Counted from the first letter of the stretch, positions 16,466-25,108 are shown. The stretch: DNA of 64,000 bases from Gordonia rubripertincta (GCF_038024875.1 NZ_CP136136.1:2914001-2978000); one strand, 5' to 3'. Numbers and translations: made by a program. Notes: generated from the sequence alone by a model not told the origin.

Positions 16466-17578
16466 ATGTCCACCGACTCCATCGCGGACCAGATCAAGTT
16501 CGCCTACTGGGTGCCCAACGTCAGCGGCGGCCTGGTCACCAGCACCATCGAGCAGCGCACCGACTGGGGCTACGACTACAACATCAAGCTCGCCCAGACC
16601 GCCGAGAACAACGGGTTCGAATACGCGCTCTCGCAGGTGCGTTACGAGGCCAGCTACGGCGCCGAATACCAGCACGAGTCGACGAGTTTCAGCCTGGCGC
16701 TGCTCCTCGCGACGCAGCGGCTGAAGGTCATCGCCGCGGTGCACCCCGGCCTGTGGCACCCGGCCGTCCTGGCCAAGCTCGGCGCCACCGCCGACCACCT
16801 GTCCAAGGGTCGTTTCGCCATCAACGTGGTCAGCGGCTGGTTCAAGGACGAGTTCACCCACCTCGGTGAGCCGTGGCTCGAGCACGACGAGCGCTACCGC
16901 CGCAGCGGCGAGTTCCTCGAGGTCATCCGCAAGATCTGGACCGAAGACAACGTCGACTACCGCGGCGACTTCTACCGCATCCACGACTTCACCCTGAAGC
17001 CGAAGCCGCTCAACACCCCCGAGCGTCCGAACCCGGAGCTCTTCCAGGGCGGCAACTCGACCGCGGCGCGCAACAACGGCGGCCGCTTCGCCGACTGGTA
17101 CTTCTCCAACGGCAAGGACTTCGACGGCGTCACCGAGCAGATCGACGACCTGCGTGCCGTCGCCCAGGCGCACAACCGTTCGGTGAAGTTCGGCCTGAAC
17201 GGCTTCATCATCGCCCGCGACACCGAGAAGGAAGCCCGCGACACCCTGCGCGAGATCGTCGAGAAGGCGAATCGTCCTGCGGTGGAGGGATTCCGCGATG
17301 CTGTGCAGCAGGCCGGCAACTCGACGGGCGACAAGAAGGGCATGTGGGCGGACTCGACGTTCGAGGATCTCGTCCAGTACAACGACGGCTTCAAGACGCA
17401 GCTGATCGGAACCCCGGAGCAGATCGCCGAGCGCATCGTGGCCTACAAGCGCCTCGGTGTCGACCTCATCCTCGGTGGCTTCCTGCACTTTCAGGAGGAG
17501 ATCGAGTACTTCGGCGAGAAGGTGCTCCCGCTCGTGCGCGAACTCGAGGCATCGCAGACTCCCGCAGCAGTGCTGTGA
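16466..17578 (+). CDS. sfnG: Dimethylsulfone monooxygenase SfnG
   Basis: A 370-residue luciferase-like FMNH2-dependent monooxygenase. IKFAYWVPNVSGGLVTSTIE at the start, YALSQVRYEASYGAEYQHES, INVVSGWFKDEFTHLGEPW and FQGGNSTAARN are the features I associate with SfnG, which converts dimethylsulfone to methanesulfinate. GGAGG sits about 7 bases before the ATG. The stop overlaps the GTG of sfnB, so the pair is translationally coupled. With the SsuD-like gene upstream this makes a short pathway from C1 sulfones toward sulfite. Confidence 0.9.
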   Translation: MSTDSIADQIKFAYWVPNVSGGLVTSTIEQRTDWGYDYNIKLAQTAENNGFEYALSQVRYEASYGAEYQHESTSFSLALLLATQRLKVIAAVHPGLWHPAVLAKLGATADHLSKGRFAINVVSGWFKDEFTHLGEPWLEHDERYRRSGEFLEVIRKIWTEDNVDYRGDFYRIHDFTLKPKPLNTPERPNPELFQGGNSTAARNNGGRFADWYFSNGKDFDGVTEQIDDLRAVAQAHNRSVKFGLNGFIIARDTEKEARDTLREIVEKANRPAVEGFRDAVQQAGNSTGDKKGMWADSTFEDLVQYNDGFKTQLIGTPEQIAERIVAYKRLGVDLILGGFLHFQEEIEYFGEKVLPLVRELEASQTPAAVL

Positions 17579-18822
17579 CAGCTGTCAGTCAGGTCCGACC
17601 CGATTCGGCGAACCGGATCGGGTCGACCGCCGAAGCACTGTCCGTGGCACGGGGACTGGCCGCGACGTTCACGACCGACGCCGCCGAGCGTGACCGCGAC
17701 CGTCGGTTGCCGTACGCCGAGATCGACCGCCTGTCGAAGTCGGGTCTCCTCGCTCTGACGGTGCCTGCACGGTTCGGTGGACTCGACGTCGCGCCGAGCG
17801 TGCTGGCCGAGGTCGTCTCGGTCCTCGCCGCCGCCGATCCGAGCATCGCGCAGATCCCGCACAGCCACTTCGTCTACCTCAACCTGGTACGCCTCTCCGC
17901 GGGAGAAGCGTTGCAGGAGAGAATCTTCACCGACGTCCTGGCCGGTGGCCGAGTGGCCAACGCCCAGTCGGAGCGCGGTGGCAAGACCATCGCCGACATC
18001 TCGACCCGGCTGACCCCGGTCGACGGCGACCCCGGCCGGTTCGTCCTCGACGGTGAGAAGTTCTACTGCACGGGTTCGCTGTTCGCGCACACTCTTGCCG
18101 TCCTGGCGAAGCTGGATGCGCCCGCCGGCGACCTCGCACCGGGCGAGTATGTGGCGTTCCTCCCGGCGGACTCGACGGGTGTCGAGATCGTGGACGACTG
18201 GGATGCCGTGGGGCAGCGGACCACCGGCTCGGGAACCGTCCGGTTCTCCGGTGTCGAGGTGACCGCGGCCGACCTCGTGGCCCGCGCGTCGGCGACGTCG
18301 GCACCCACCGCCTACGGTGCGTACGCACAGCTGCTGCACGTCGCGATCGACGTCGGTATCGCTCGCGGTGCGCTGACCGAGGCAGTCGAGTTCGTGCGCA
18401 CCAAGGCCCGTCCGTGGTTCGAGGCGGGCGTCGACCGTGCCGTCGACGATCCGCTGGTGGTCCAGCGTTTCGGTGAACTCGAGGTCGACGTCGCGACTGC
18501 CGAGGCGATGCTCGCCGCGGCCGGTCGGAAGGTCGACGAGGCGGTGGCCGGTTCGGCCGGTGCGCCGCGTCGGGAACTTGTCGCCGAGGCGTCGATCGCG
18601 GTGGCGCGGGCGAAGGCCGTGGCCGACCGGGTCGCGACGCCGGTGGCGTCGGCGCTGTTCGAGGTCAGCGGAACCCGCAGCGCCGCAGCAGGAACCAGGC
18701 TCGACCGCTACTGGCGCGATGCCCGGACCCACACCCTGCACGACCCCGTCCGGTGGAAGTACCAGCACATCGGTCGCTGGCTTCTCCGCGGAGAGGACCC
18801 GCCGCTGCACGGTGTGATCTGA
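17575..18822 (+). CDS. sfnB: SfnB-type sulfur acquisition oxidoreductase (acyl-CoA dehydrogenase fold)
   Basis: A 415-residue flavoprotein of the acyl-CoA dehydrogenase/DszC-like superfamily. N-terminal helices (ADRDRRLPYAEIDRL-like region), LTVPARFGG, ADPSIAQIPHSHFVYLN, the mid beta domain with GEKFYCTGS and GQRTTGSGTVRFSGV, and the C-terminal TRSAAAGTRLDRYWRDART-HTLHDP end are typical of SfnB/DszC-like proteins. SfnB accompanies SfnG in dimethylsulfone use; its own reaction is not firmly known. The GTG at 17575 overlaps the sfnG stop by four bases (GTGA). Confidence 0.85.
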   Translation: MTAVSQVRPDSANRIGSTAEALSVARGLAATFTTDAAERDRDRRLPYAEIDRLSKSGLLALTVPARFGGLDVAPSVLAEVVSVLAAADPSIAQIPHSHFVYLNLVRLSAGEALQERIFTDVLAGGRVANAQSERGGKTIADISTRLTPVDGDPGRFVLDGEKFYCTGSLFAHTLAVLAKLDAPAGDLAPGEYVAFLPADSTGVEIVDDWDAVGQRTTGSGTVRFSGVEVTAADLVARASATSAPTAYGAYAQLLHVAIDVGIARGALTEAVEFVRTKARPWFEAGVDRAVDDPLVVQRFGELEVDVATAEAMLAAAGRKVDEAVAGSAGAPRRELVAEASIAVARAKAVADRVATPVASALFEVSGTRSAAAGTRLDRYWRDARTHTLHDPVRWKYQHIGRWLLRGEDPPLHGVI

Positions 18823-18838
18823 ATCCGCCTGTAAGGCA

Positions 18839-18884
18839 ATCGCGTTGCGTTCGCTCCCGTCTTCGGGGCCGAACGCAACGCGAT
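18839..18884. terminator. Bidirectional terminator between sfnB and the terD-like gene
   Basis: Perfect 15-base arms ATCGCGTTGCGTTCG / CGAACGCAACGCGAT around a 16-base loop, framed by CCTGTA (18828) and TACAGG (18893). It lies between convergent genes; the minus-strand stop is at 18892. Confidence 0.8.
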
Positions 18885-18891
18885 GCGCGTT

Positions 18892-20091
18892 CTACAGGTA
18901 CCTGCCCACGTGGGGTAGCGCCTTCTTGGGGGTCTTGGCGTTGAAGCCGTCACCGATGGCGCGCAGCTTCCATTCGCCGCCCTCGCGGCTGATCACGGCC
19001 ATCGCGACGGCAGTGAACGGCATGCCGCCCTTGAGGGTGTAGCGCGCCAGCTCGGCCGAGGTCGTGTTGTCGACGAGCCGGCAGAAGGCGTTGTCGATCT
19101 CCTCGAAGGTCTGCCCGCGGTACGACGTCACAATGAACATCAGCGCGTCGACGGAGGCCGAAACCGATTGCAGCGCAACGTTGATGACCTCATCGTCGCC
19201 TTCGCCCGCACCCGTGAGGTTGTCGCCGGAGTGCATGATCGACCGGTCGTCGCTCGTGAGGTGCCCGTAGTAGACCGTGTCGACGCACCGGCCTCCGGAG
19301 AACATCAGCACCGACGCGTCGAGGTCGATGGCGCTCGACCGGCCGAACCGGCGGGTCACCGGGTCCCAGCCGAGGCCCATTCGGATGTTGGTGAGCTTGA
19401 CGCCGCCCTCCTTGCGGAGCGTGACCTTCTGACCCTTCGTCAGGCTGACCGGACGATCCTTGCTCAGGCTGATCTCCGGTGCGCGTGGCGGGGCCGGCGG
19501 GGGAGTCGGTGCAGGTGGGGGAGTCGGCGCAGGTGGGGGAGTGACCGGCGGCGAGTAGGTCGGCGCGGCCTGGACGGGAACCGGAGTGGGCTCCTCGTCG
19601 ACGCTCACACCGTGGTCGCGGACGAGGTCGGCGAAGCCGCCGGCATAACCCTGCCCGACGGCGCGCACCTTCCAGTCCAAATTGCGGCGGTAGATCTCGA
19701 GGGCGATGACAACCGACTCGGAGGTGAGGCCGGTGACGGTGTAGTCGTAGAGTTCGCGGCCCCCTGCATCGGTGAGCCGCGCGATCGGCGGTGCGAACCG
19801 GCCGAAGGTCGAGTTCGTGTCGTCGAGCGTGATGACGGCCCGGACGGCGTCGATCTCTTCCGGGATCTGATTGGTCGAGATGTGCAGGCGCGCCGGGCCG
19901 TTGGGCGACTGTTGCAGCGAGACGCCAGGGCCGGTGGGCTGGTTGTAGAAGACGAAGTCGTTGTCACTGCGCACGACGCCGCGGTCGGTCACCAGTAGAG
20001 CCGATACGTCCGCGGCGGTCGCGAGGTCGACGGTGACGACGATCTGGGAGGTCGGCAGCGGGCCGTTCTGGCCTTTGGTCAGCGAGGGCAT
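18892..20091 (-). CDS. Tandem TerD-domain protein
   Basis: A 399-residue protein with two TerD (tellurite/stress) domains joined by a Pro-rich linker containing repeated TPPPAP units. The first domain (1-about 175, start MPSLTKGQN) is partly degenerate. The second has the complete calcium-site pattern: DLDASVLMF, then HSGDNLTGAGEGDDE, and a GGMPFTAVAMAV strand. TerD proteins bind Ca2+ and are linked to stress and membrane-associated complexes. The ATG at 20091 is supported by the conserved MPSLTKGQ start and by TACCCT 7 bases upstream (leaderless). It diverges from a Ser/Thr kinase gene; TerD-type proteins are possible kinase substrates, but that is speculation. Confidence 0.88.
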   Translation of the reverse strand: MPSLTKGQNGPLPTSQIVVTVDLATAADVSALLVTDRGVVRSDNDFVFYNQPTGPGVSLQQSPNGPARLHISTNQIPEEIDAVRAVITLDDTNSTFGRFAPPIARLTDAGGRELYDYTVTGLTSESVVIALEIYRRNLDWKVRAVGQGYAGGFADLVRDHGVSVDEEPTPVPVQAAPTYSPPVTPPPAPTPPPAPTPPPAPPRAPEISLSKDRPVSLTKGQKVTLRKEGGVKLTNIRMGLGWDPVTRRFGRSSAIDLDASVLMFSGGRCVDTVYYGHLTSDDRSIMHSGDNLTGAGEGDDEVINVALQSVSASVDALMFIVTSYRGQTFEEIDNAFCRLVDNTTSAELARYTLKGGMPFTAVAMAVISREGGEWKLRAIGDGFNAKTPKKALPHVGRYL

Positions 20092-20098
20092 GGTGATC

Positions 20099-20104
20099 AG
20101 GGTA
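20099..20104 (-). promoter_or_regulatory. -10 box for the TerD gene
   Basis: TACCCT on the minus strand, 7 bases before the ATG at 20091. Confidence 0.55.
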
Positions 20105-20186
20105 GTCACCGGCTCCGACGGCCTCCGAATCGTCCGGGTGACAGATGCGATCGACCAGGCGACAGAGAAGTGTAAGTCGGGCAGCT

Positions 20187-20192
20187 TATGCT
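20187..20192 (+). promoter_or_regulatory. -10 box for the Ser/Thr kinase gene
   Basis: TATGCT, 7 bases before the ATG at 20200. It overlaps another in-frame ATG (20188), which makes the later ATG the better start. Confidence 0.55.
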
Positions 20193-20199
20193 GCTGGTC

Positions 20200-21771
20200 A
20201 TGACAGGAAGCCGGGTGGGTACGCAGTTCGGGCCATATCGTCTCGACGCGTTGCTCGGCCGGGGCGGCATGGGTGAGGTCTATCGCGCCTACGACACCAC
20301 CAAGGAACGCGTCGTCGCGGTAAAGCTGCTCAATCCGGGTCTCGCCGACGACGCCATGTACCAGGAGCGATTCCGCCGGGAGTCGCATGCCGCCGCACGT
20401 CTCGGCGAACCGCATGTCATCCCCATCCACGACTGGGGCGAGATCGACGGCGTGCTCTTCATCGACATGCGCCTGGTCAACGGTGAAGACCTCCGTGCAC
20501 TGCTCACCCGTGAGACGAGACTCGAACCGGCGCGCGCGGTCTCGATCGTCGAGCAAGTGGCGGCAGCGCTCGACGCCGCGCACGCCGACGGGCTGACACA
20601 CCGGGACGTCAAACCGGAGAACGTCCTCGTCGACGCGAACGACTTCGCCTATCTCGTCGACTTCGGCATCGCCTACGGCGCCGACGACACCCACCTGACG
20701 CAGACCGGTACCGCCGTCGGCTCGATCGCGTACATGGCACCCGAGCTGTTCGACGCGGCATCCCCGGGGCCCGGGACCGACATCTACGGCCTCACCTGTG
20801 TGCTGTTCGAGTGCCTCACCGGCCAGGTGCCCCACCCGGCGAAGACCGTGAGTGCCGCGATCAAGGCCGCGGTGCTGTCGCCCCCGCCCGCGCCGAGTTC
20901 GGTCAACGCCGACGTCCCCGCGGCGATGGACGCGGTGATCCGCAAAGGTCTCTCCGCCGAACCGTCCGAGCGTTTCCGGTCGGCGCGGGAACTGGCCGCG
21001 GCCGCCCGCGCGGCGCTGGCCGGTGTCTCGCTCGAGAAGACGCCGGCAGACCCGGCGACCAGCATCATCAAGGCACCCCACACCGTCATCGCACCCGTCG
21101 AATCGGCCCACGAACCGACGCAGGTCCGCCAGACGACCGGCCCCGAGAACGCCCCCGGAACCCGGCAGATGTCCGGTCCGCAGACCTTCGGGGAGTCGCA
21201 GCAGATCGCCGCTGGGTCGTACTACTCAGGGCCTCAACAGTATTCAGGGCCCCAGCAGTACCCGGCGGCGCAGTATCCGGCCGCGTACGGACCGCCGCCC
21301 GGATATCCGCCCTATCCGCAACCCGGGCAGCGGCGTTCGACCGCGATACCGATCCTGCTCGGGCTGATCGCGATCGTCCTCGTGGGCATCGCCGTCGTCG
21401 TGGGAATCCTGCTCGCGGGCTCGGGTGGCGACAGTTCGGAGCAAGCCGTCGACCCGACCACCCCGACGGTCACCGAGACGGTCGCCCCGCCGACCGTCGA
21501 GAACGCACCCCAGGGGCCCCGTGCCCCGGCGGCGCCACCGCCTGGGTCCGCGCCGTGCGACGGGACGGTCGGAGTGGGGACGTCGGTGACCAGCTGCCCG
21601 TTCGCCTTCGCGGTCCGGGACGCGTACTTCCTCGCGGGACAGGACCGGTCCCCGCGGGTGGTGACCGCGGCGAGTCCGGTCACCGGTCAGTCGTATTCGA
21701 TGAGCTGCGTCCCCGAGGGTGCGATCGTCACGTGCCGCGGCGGGAACGACGCGGTGGTGCACATCTACTGA
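20200..21771 (+). CDS. Transmembrane Ser/Thr protein kinase (PknF/PknJ type)
   Basis: A 523-residue receptor-like kinase. The kinase domain (about 10-275) has the glycine loop GRGGMGEVYRA (20-30), Lys42 in AVKLL, the catalytic loop HRDVKPEN with Asp136, DFGIA and GSIAYMAPE, so it should be active. A Pro/Gln/Tyr-rich juxtamembrane linker (repeated SGPQQY units) leads to one membrane helix (PILLGLIAIVLVGIAVVVGI). The extracellular end of about 100 residues has four cysteines with SCPFAFAVRDAY, SPVTGQSYSM and RGGNDAVVHIY, a small sensor domain seen on mycolata kinases. The stop overlaps the next gene (TGATG), tying it to a secreted serine hydrolase. Confidence 0.92.
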   Translation: MTGSRVGTQFGPYRLDALLGRGGMGEVYRAYDTTKERVVAVKLLNPGLADDAMYQERFRRESHAAARLGEPHVIPIHDWGEIDGVLFIDMRLVNGEDLRALLTRETRLEPARAVSIVEQVAAALDAAHADGLTHRDVKPENVLVDANDFAYLVDFGIAYGADDTHLTQTGTAVGSIAYMAPELFDAASPGPGTDIYGLTCVLFECLTGQVPHPAKTVSAAIKAAVLSPPPAPSSVNADVPAAMDAVIRKGLSAEPSERFRSARELAAAARAALAGVSLEKTPADPATSIIKAPHTVIAPVESAHEPTQVRQTTGPENAPGTRQMSGPQTFGESQQIAAGSYYSGPQQYSGPQQYPAAQYPAAYGPPPGYPPYPQPGQRRSTAIPILLGLIAIVLVGIAVVVGILLAGSGGDSSEQAVDPTTPTVTETVAPPTVENAPQGPRAPAAPPPGSAPCDGTVGVGTSVTSCPFAFAVRDAYFLAGQDRSPRVVTAASPVTGQSYSMSCVPEGAIVTCRGGNDAVVHIY

Positions 21772-22679
21772 TGACGACTTCACAGCGGATGAAGTTCGTG
21801 GCGATGGCCCTCGGTTGTGTCGTGGCCGTGGCCGCCGGGTGCACGACCCCCGCCGATCCGGCTCCGATCAGTCCGGTCACCGTGACCGTGACCTCTACAC
21901 CGTCGGTGCCGCAGACACCGTCGACCTCCGTCGGGGCGCCGTCGGGTTCTGCGTCGTACGGCGCGCTCGCCGCGAGCTTCCGGAAGGTCGCGTCGTCGAC
22001 CGGGCTGACCGTCGGCATCGCGGTCGCGCCGGTAGGTGGCGATGCGGTCCCCGCTCTGACCCTCGGGGACACCACACCTCGGGTCGCATGGTCGACGATC
22101 AAGGTGCCACTCGCGGTCGCCGCCGAACGCCAGAACGGGCCGATCCCCGCCGCCTCTGCGGCGATCATCAACTCCGACAACGGCTCCGCGGAGGCGCTGT
22201 GGTCCTCGCTGGGCGGAGGTCAGGCCGCAGCCGATGCAGTCACAGCTGTTCTGCGGGACGGTGGTGACACCACCACGGTCGTCCCGGCAACGCCACGTCG
22301 ACCGGGATACACGATCTTCGGGCAGACGATCTGGGCGCTGCCCGACGCCGCGGCCTTCACCGCGAACCTCCCGTGTCTCGACGGCGCCCGGTCGGTGGTC
22401 GCCCTCATGGGGGAGGTCGCCGCGAACCAGCGATGGGGTGTCGAGGTCATGTCGGCGCCGACGGCCACCGCCGTGAAGGGCGGCTGGGGGCCGGGGATGT
22501 CGGAGGGATACCTCGTCCGGCAGATCGGTCTGTTCACCTATCGCGACGGGCAGCGCACCGCCGTGGCGATGAGCGCGGTCGGCGGATCGATGACGGCCGG
22601 AATCGCGGCCTTGAATGCCATGGCCGGCTGGCTCGACGCCAACATGACCCGGCTGCCGCGCGGCCGCTGCGACACCTGA
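21771..22679 (+). CDS. Lipoprotein serine hydrolase, class A beta-lactamase-like fold
   Basis: A 302-residue exported lipoprotein (lipobox VAAGC) with a Thr/Ser/Pro-rich linker. The catalytic motifs of the penicillin-binding/class A beta-lactamase superfamily are present: SxxK as STIK in WSTIKVPLA, SDN in INSDNGSAE and KGG in AVKGGWG. The order and spacing fit the fold, but the Glu166 motif of true class A beta-lactamases is not evident, so resistance to beta-lactams should not be assumed. The ATG at 21771 overlaps the kinase stop. The next gene is a paralogue. Confidence 0.8.
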   Translation: MTTSQRMKFVAMALGCVVAVAAGCTTPADPAPISPVTVTVTSTPSVPQTPSTSVGAPSGSASYGALAASFRKVASSTGLTVGIAVAPVGGDAVPALTLGDTTPRVAWSTIKVPLAVAAERQNGPIPAASAAIINSDNGSAEALWSSLGGGQAAADAVTAVLRDGGDTTTVVPATPRRPGYTIFGQTIWALPDAAAFTANLPCLDGARSVVALMGEVAANQRWGVEVMSAPTATAVKGGWGPGMSEGYLVRQIGLFTYRDGQRTAVAMSAVGGSMTAGIAALNAMAGWLDANMTRLPRGRCDT

Positions 22680-22747
22680 CGACGGTTCCCGGTCGCTACA
22701 AGGTCCCGATTGGGTATACGAGCTGGTCAACCGTCCAATGGTCGCAG

Positions 22748-22753
22748 TATTCT
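22748..22753 (+). promoter_or_regulatory. Possible -10 box for the second serine hydrolase
   Basis: TATTCT lies in an unusually AT-rich 100-base gap between the two paralogues. A convincing -35 is not seen. It suggests the second gene can be expressed apart from the kinase operon. Confidence 0.4.
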
Positions 22754-22783
22754 TCTGTTTCTAAAGTGACTCAGGAGAATATT

Positions 22784-23674
22784 GTGAATGTTGTGACTCG
22801 GTGCGCGCTCGTCATCGGTGCGTTGATGATGTCCGTTGTCGTCGGAGCGGGGAGCGCGAACGCGGTCCCGCTGCCAGCGCTGCCGCCGCTGCCGGAACCG
22901 TTCGCATCCTGGTTCACCCCACCGGAGCCCGTGGAGAAGAAGCTGGCCAAGAGCTACGCCGCACTCCAGAAGTCGATGAAGAAGTCGCTCCCCGGACAGC
23001 TCGGCGTCGCGATCGCGCCGATCGGGGGCGACCAGGTCATCTCGTTCGGATCGCTCAAGGCGGGGCGGGCGTGGTCGACGATGAAGGTGCCGGTCTCGCT
23101 GGCGGCCCAACGCAAGCGCGGTCCGGCCGTCGCGATGATGGAGGACAAGGCGATCACCTTCTCCGACAACGACGCCGCAGGTGAGCTATGGGGTGTACTC
23201 GGTGGCGGTCACGCGTCCGTCGACGCCGTGACCGCTGTGCTTCGCGAAGGGCACGACACCCGGACGCACGTCTCGTCGGAGGTGGACACCCCTGCGTCGT
23301 TCCCGGGATACACCTCGTGGGCCCTGCGTGATCAGGCGCTGTTCGGCGCGCACCTGCCGTGTCTGCCCGGCAGCGAGAACATCATCCGCCTGATGAGCGA
23401 CGTCGCCCCGAATCAGCAGTGGGGTATCGCCAAGGTCGGACGGAACCAGGGCGCGGTGACCGCGGTCAAGGGCGGCTGGGGACCGGCCACGTCGAAGTCC
23501 GGCGCCCACCTGGTGCGCCAACTCGGCGTCATCAGCACGGTCGATGGTCAGGTCGCGGTGTCGATGGCGGCGATCCCGCGCAGCGGATCGTTCACCGACG
23601 GCACCAAGATGCTCACTCGATTGGGCAACTGGCTCGGCAAGAACCTGACCGAGCTGCCCAAGGGACGGTGCTGA
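22784..23674 (+). CDS. Secreted serine hydrolase, paralogue of the preceding gene
   Basis: A 296-residue protein with a cleavable signal peptide (hydrophobic core ALVIGALMMSVVVGAG, cleavage after SANA) instead of a lipobox. The motifs repeat those of the upstream protein: WSTMKVPVSLAAQRK (SxxK), FSDNDAAGELWGVLGGG (SDN), AVKGGWGPATS (KGG), and the shared C-terminal end LPKGRC. The two genes thus arose by duplication, one product lipid-anchored and one released or periplasmic. GTG at 22784 is chosen because AGGAG lies 6 bases before it. Substrate unknown; peptidoglycan or a cell-wall ester is plausible. Confidence 0.82.
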   Translation: MNVVTRCALVIGALMMSVVVGAGSANAVPLPALPPLPEPFASWFTPPEPVEKKLAKSYAALQKSMKKSLPGQLGVAIAPIGGDQVISFGSLKAGRAWSTMKVPVSLAAQRKRGPAVAMMEDKAITFSDNDAAGELWGVLGGGHASVDAVTAVLREGHDTRTHVSSEVDTPASFPGYTSWALRDQALFGAHLPCLPGSENIIRLMSDVAPNQQWGIAKVGRNQGAVTAVKGGWGPATSKSGAHLVRQLGVISTVDGQVAVSMAAIPRSGSFTDGTKMLTRLGNWLGKNLTELPKGRC

Positions 23675-23687
23675 GCGGTCGGAGCGT

Positions 23688-25019
23688 TCAGCTCGACGCG
23701 TGCGCGGGTGCGGCTGCCGGTGTGCCCGCCGGCCGGCACAGGGCTGCGGCGATCGCGGTTGTCAGCGGCACCGAGAGGGCGATGGCGATGCCGCCGACGA
23801 AGGATCGGGCCAGCTCGACGGCCACCACGTCGGTGGTGAGCAGACCGCCGAGCGGCTGCTGGGCCACCGAGAAGAGCAGCATCAGTGGCAGGGCGCTGCC
23901 GGCGTAGGCGAAGACCAGCGTGTAGACGGTGCTCGCGATGTGGTCGCGGCCGACGCGCATCGCGGCCTTGAACGTCGCGAGTCGGGTGGGTTCACCGGCG
24001 GCGGCCAACTCGAAGGCCGCCGACGCCTGCGTGATGGTGACGTCGTTGAGGACACCGAGGGTTCCGATGATGAACCCGGCCAGCAGGAGGCCGCTGACCG
24101 AGATGTTGCCTGAATAGACCTGCAGGTTGGTGGTCTGGTCGCCGGACAGTCCGGTCAGGTTCATCGTCTCGATGGCGAGCCAGCTCAGCAGGCCTGCCAT
24201 CAGCAGCGAGGTCAGCGTGCCCAGCAGGGCCGAACTCGTGCGGAGGCTGACGCCGTGAGCGAGGTAGAGCACGACGAACAGGATCACCGCCGACGACACC
24301 ACGGCGACCGCGACCGGGGAGGAACCGTCGAGGATGGCGGGCAGGGTGAACCCGCCGAGGACGATGAAGGCGAAGGCGAGACCGATGATCGACCGGAACC
24401 CACGCCACGCGGCGACCAGGACGATCGCCGCGATGAACAGGATCGCCCAGATGATCGTGGCGGTGCCGCGCTGGAAGTCGAAGAACGTGTACCGGTTGCC
24501 CTCCGGGCCGGGGACCGTGGACAGTCGGATCGCGTCGCCGACGTGCAGCGTGGGCTGACCGGCCTGGGGTTCGTCGAGAGAACCCGGTACGGGCGCGCCC
24601 TCGGGACCCGGTTCGGCGCCGGACTGCGCGCGCTTCGTCGGGATCTCCAGCACGGTGTACCGGCCCTCGACCTCGCCGGAGTCGAAGCGCACCGCATTGA
24701 GGATGCAGGGACCGCCGGCGACCGGGTTGACGGGGATGTCGGCGGTCTCGAGGACCGAGCCCGCCGCCGGGTTCAGGCAGTTGGCGCGGAACTGGTCGAC
24801 GACCTCGCCATTGACCGTCTGGATCGACCCGCCGTCGGCCGACCGGAACTGGGTGGGCACCGGATGTTCGGAATCCGACGGCCACAGGACGATCATGCCG
24901 ATGGTCACGGCCACCGCGGTGACCGCCAGTGTCCCGGTGACCAGCCACCGGGCGAACGGGGACAGCATGTGGGAGATGTCGGTCAGCGAGTGCGGGTGAC
25001 CGTGATGTTTGCGCTCCAC
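23688..25019 (-). CDS. YibE/F family membrane protein
   Basis: A 443-residue membrane protein of the YibE/F family. One N-terminal helix (about 25-45) is followed by an extracytoplasmic domain of roughly 130 residues and then about seven helices, with the family core GTLGVLNDVTITQASAAFEL and SSAVILFVVLYLAHG. The molecular role of this family is not known. The N-terminal HHGHPH tract could bind metal. GTG at 25019 follows TAGGCT by 7 bases. It converges with the serine hydrolase gene, with only 13 bases between the stops. Confidence 0.85.
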   Translation of the reverse strand: MERKHHGHPHSLTDISHMLSPFARWLVTGTLAVTAVAVTIGMIVLWPSDSEHPVPTQFRSADGGSIQTVNGEVVDQFRANCLNPAAGSVLETADIPVNPVAGGPCILNAVRFDSGEVEGRYTVLEIPTKRAQSGAEPGPEGAPVPGSLDEPQAGQPTLHVGDAIRLSTVPGPEGNRYTFFDFQRGTATIIWAILFIAAIVLVAAWRGFRSIIGLAFAFIVLGGFTLPAILDGSSPVAVAVVSSAVILFVVLYLAHGVSLRTSSALLGTLTSLLMAGLLSWLAIETMNLTGLSGDQTTNLQVYSGNISVSGLLLAGFIIGTLGVLNDVTITQASAAFELAAAGEPTRLATFKAAMRVGRDHIASTVYTLVFAYAGSALPLMLLFSVAQQPLGGLLTTDVVAVELARSFVGGIAIALSVPLTTAIAAALCRPAGTPAAAPAHASS

Positions 25020-25026
25020 GCCGGTG

Positions 25027-25032
25027 AGCCTA
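25027..25032 (-). promoter_or_regulatory. -10 box for the YibE/F gene
   Basis: TAGGCT on the minus strand, 7 bases before the GTG at 25019. Confidence 0.5.
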
Positions 25033-25039
25033 TGCGCAA

Positions 25040-25070
25040 GCGCCCGGATCGCGGTATGCGACCCGGGCGC
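25040..25070 (-). terminator. Terminator candidate after metQ
   Basis: GCGCCCGG / CCGGGCGC arms with an inner CGC/GCG pairing, 39 bases beyond the metQ stop. It separates the met operon from the YibE/F promoter. Confidence 0.5.
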
Positions 25071-25108
25071 CCGGCGGCGGTGCGGGGAAACCCGTCACAG
25101 ATCGTGAC

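Noticed and set aside
18892..21111. Extending the TerD gene upstream into the kinase gene (739 codons).
   Set aside because: The conserved MPSLTKGQ start and the -10 box fix the start at 20091; the extension is antisense to the kinase.
21771..23674. Calling the two serine hydrolases true beta-lactamases.
   Set aside because: SxxK, SDN and KGG are shared by several families and the deacylation Glu motif was not evident, so resistance function is unsupported.
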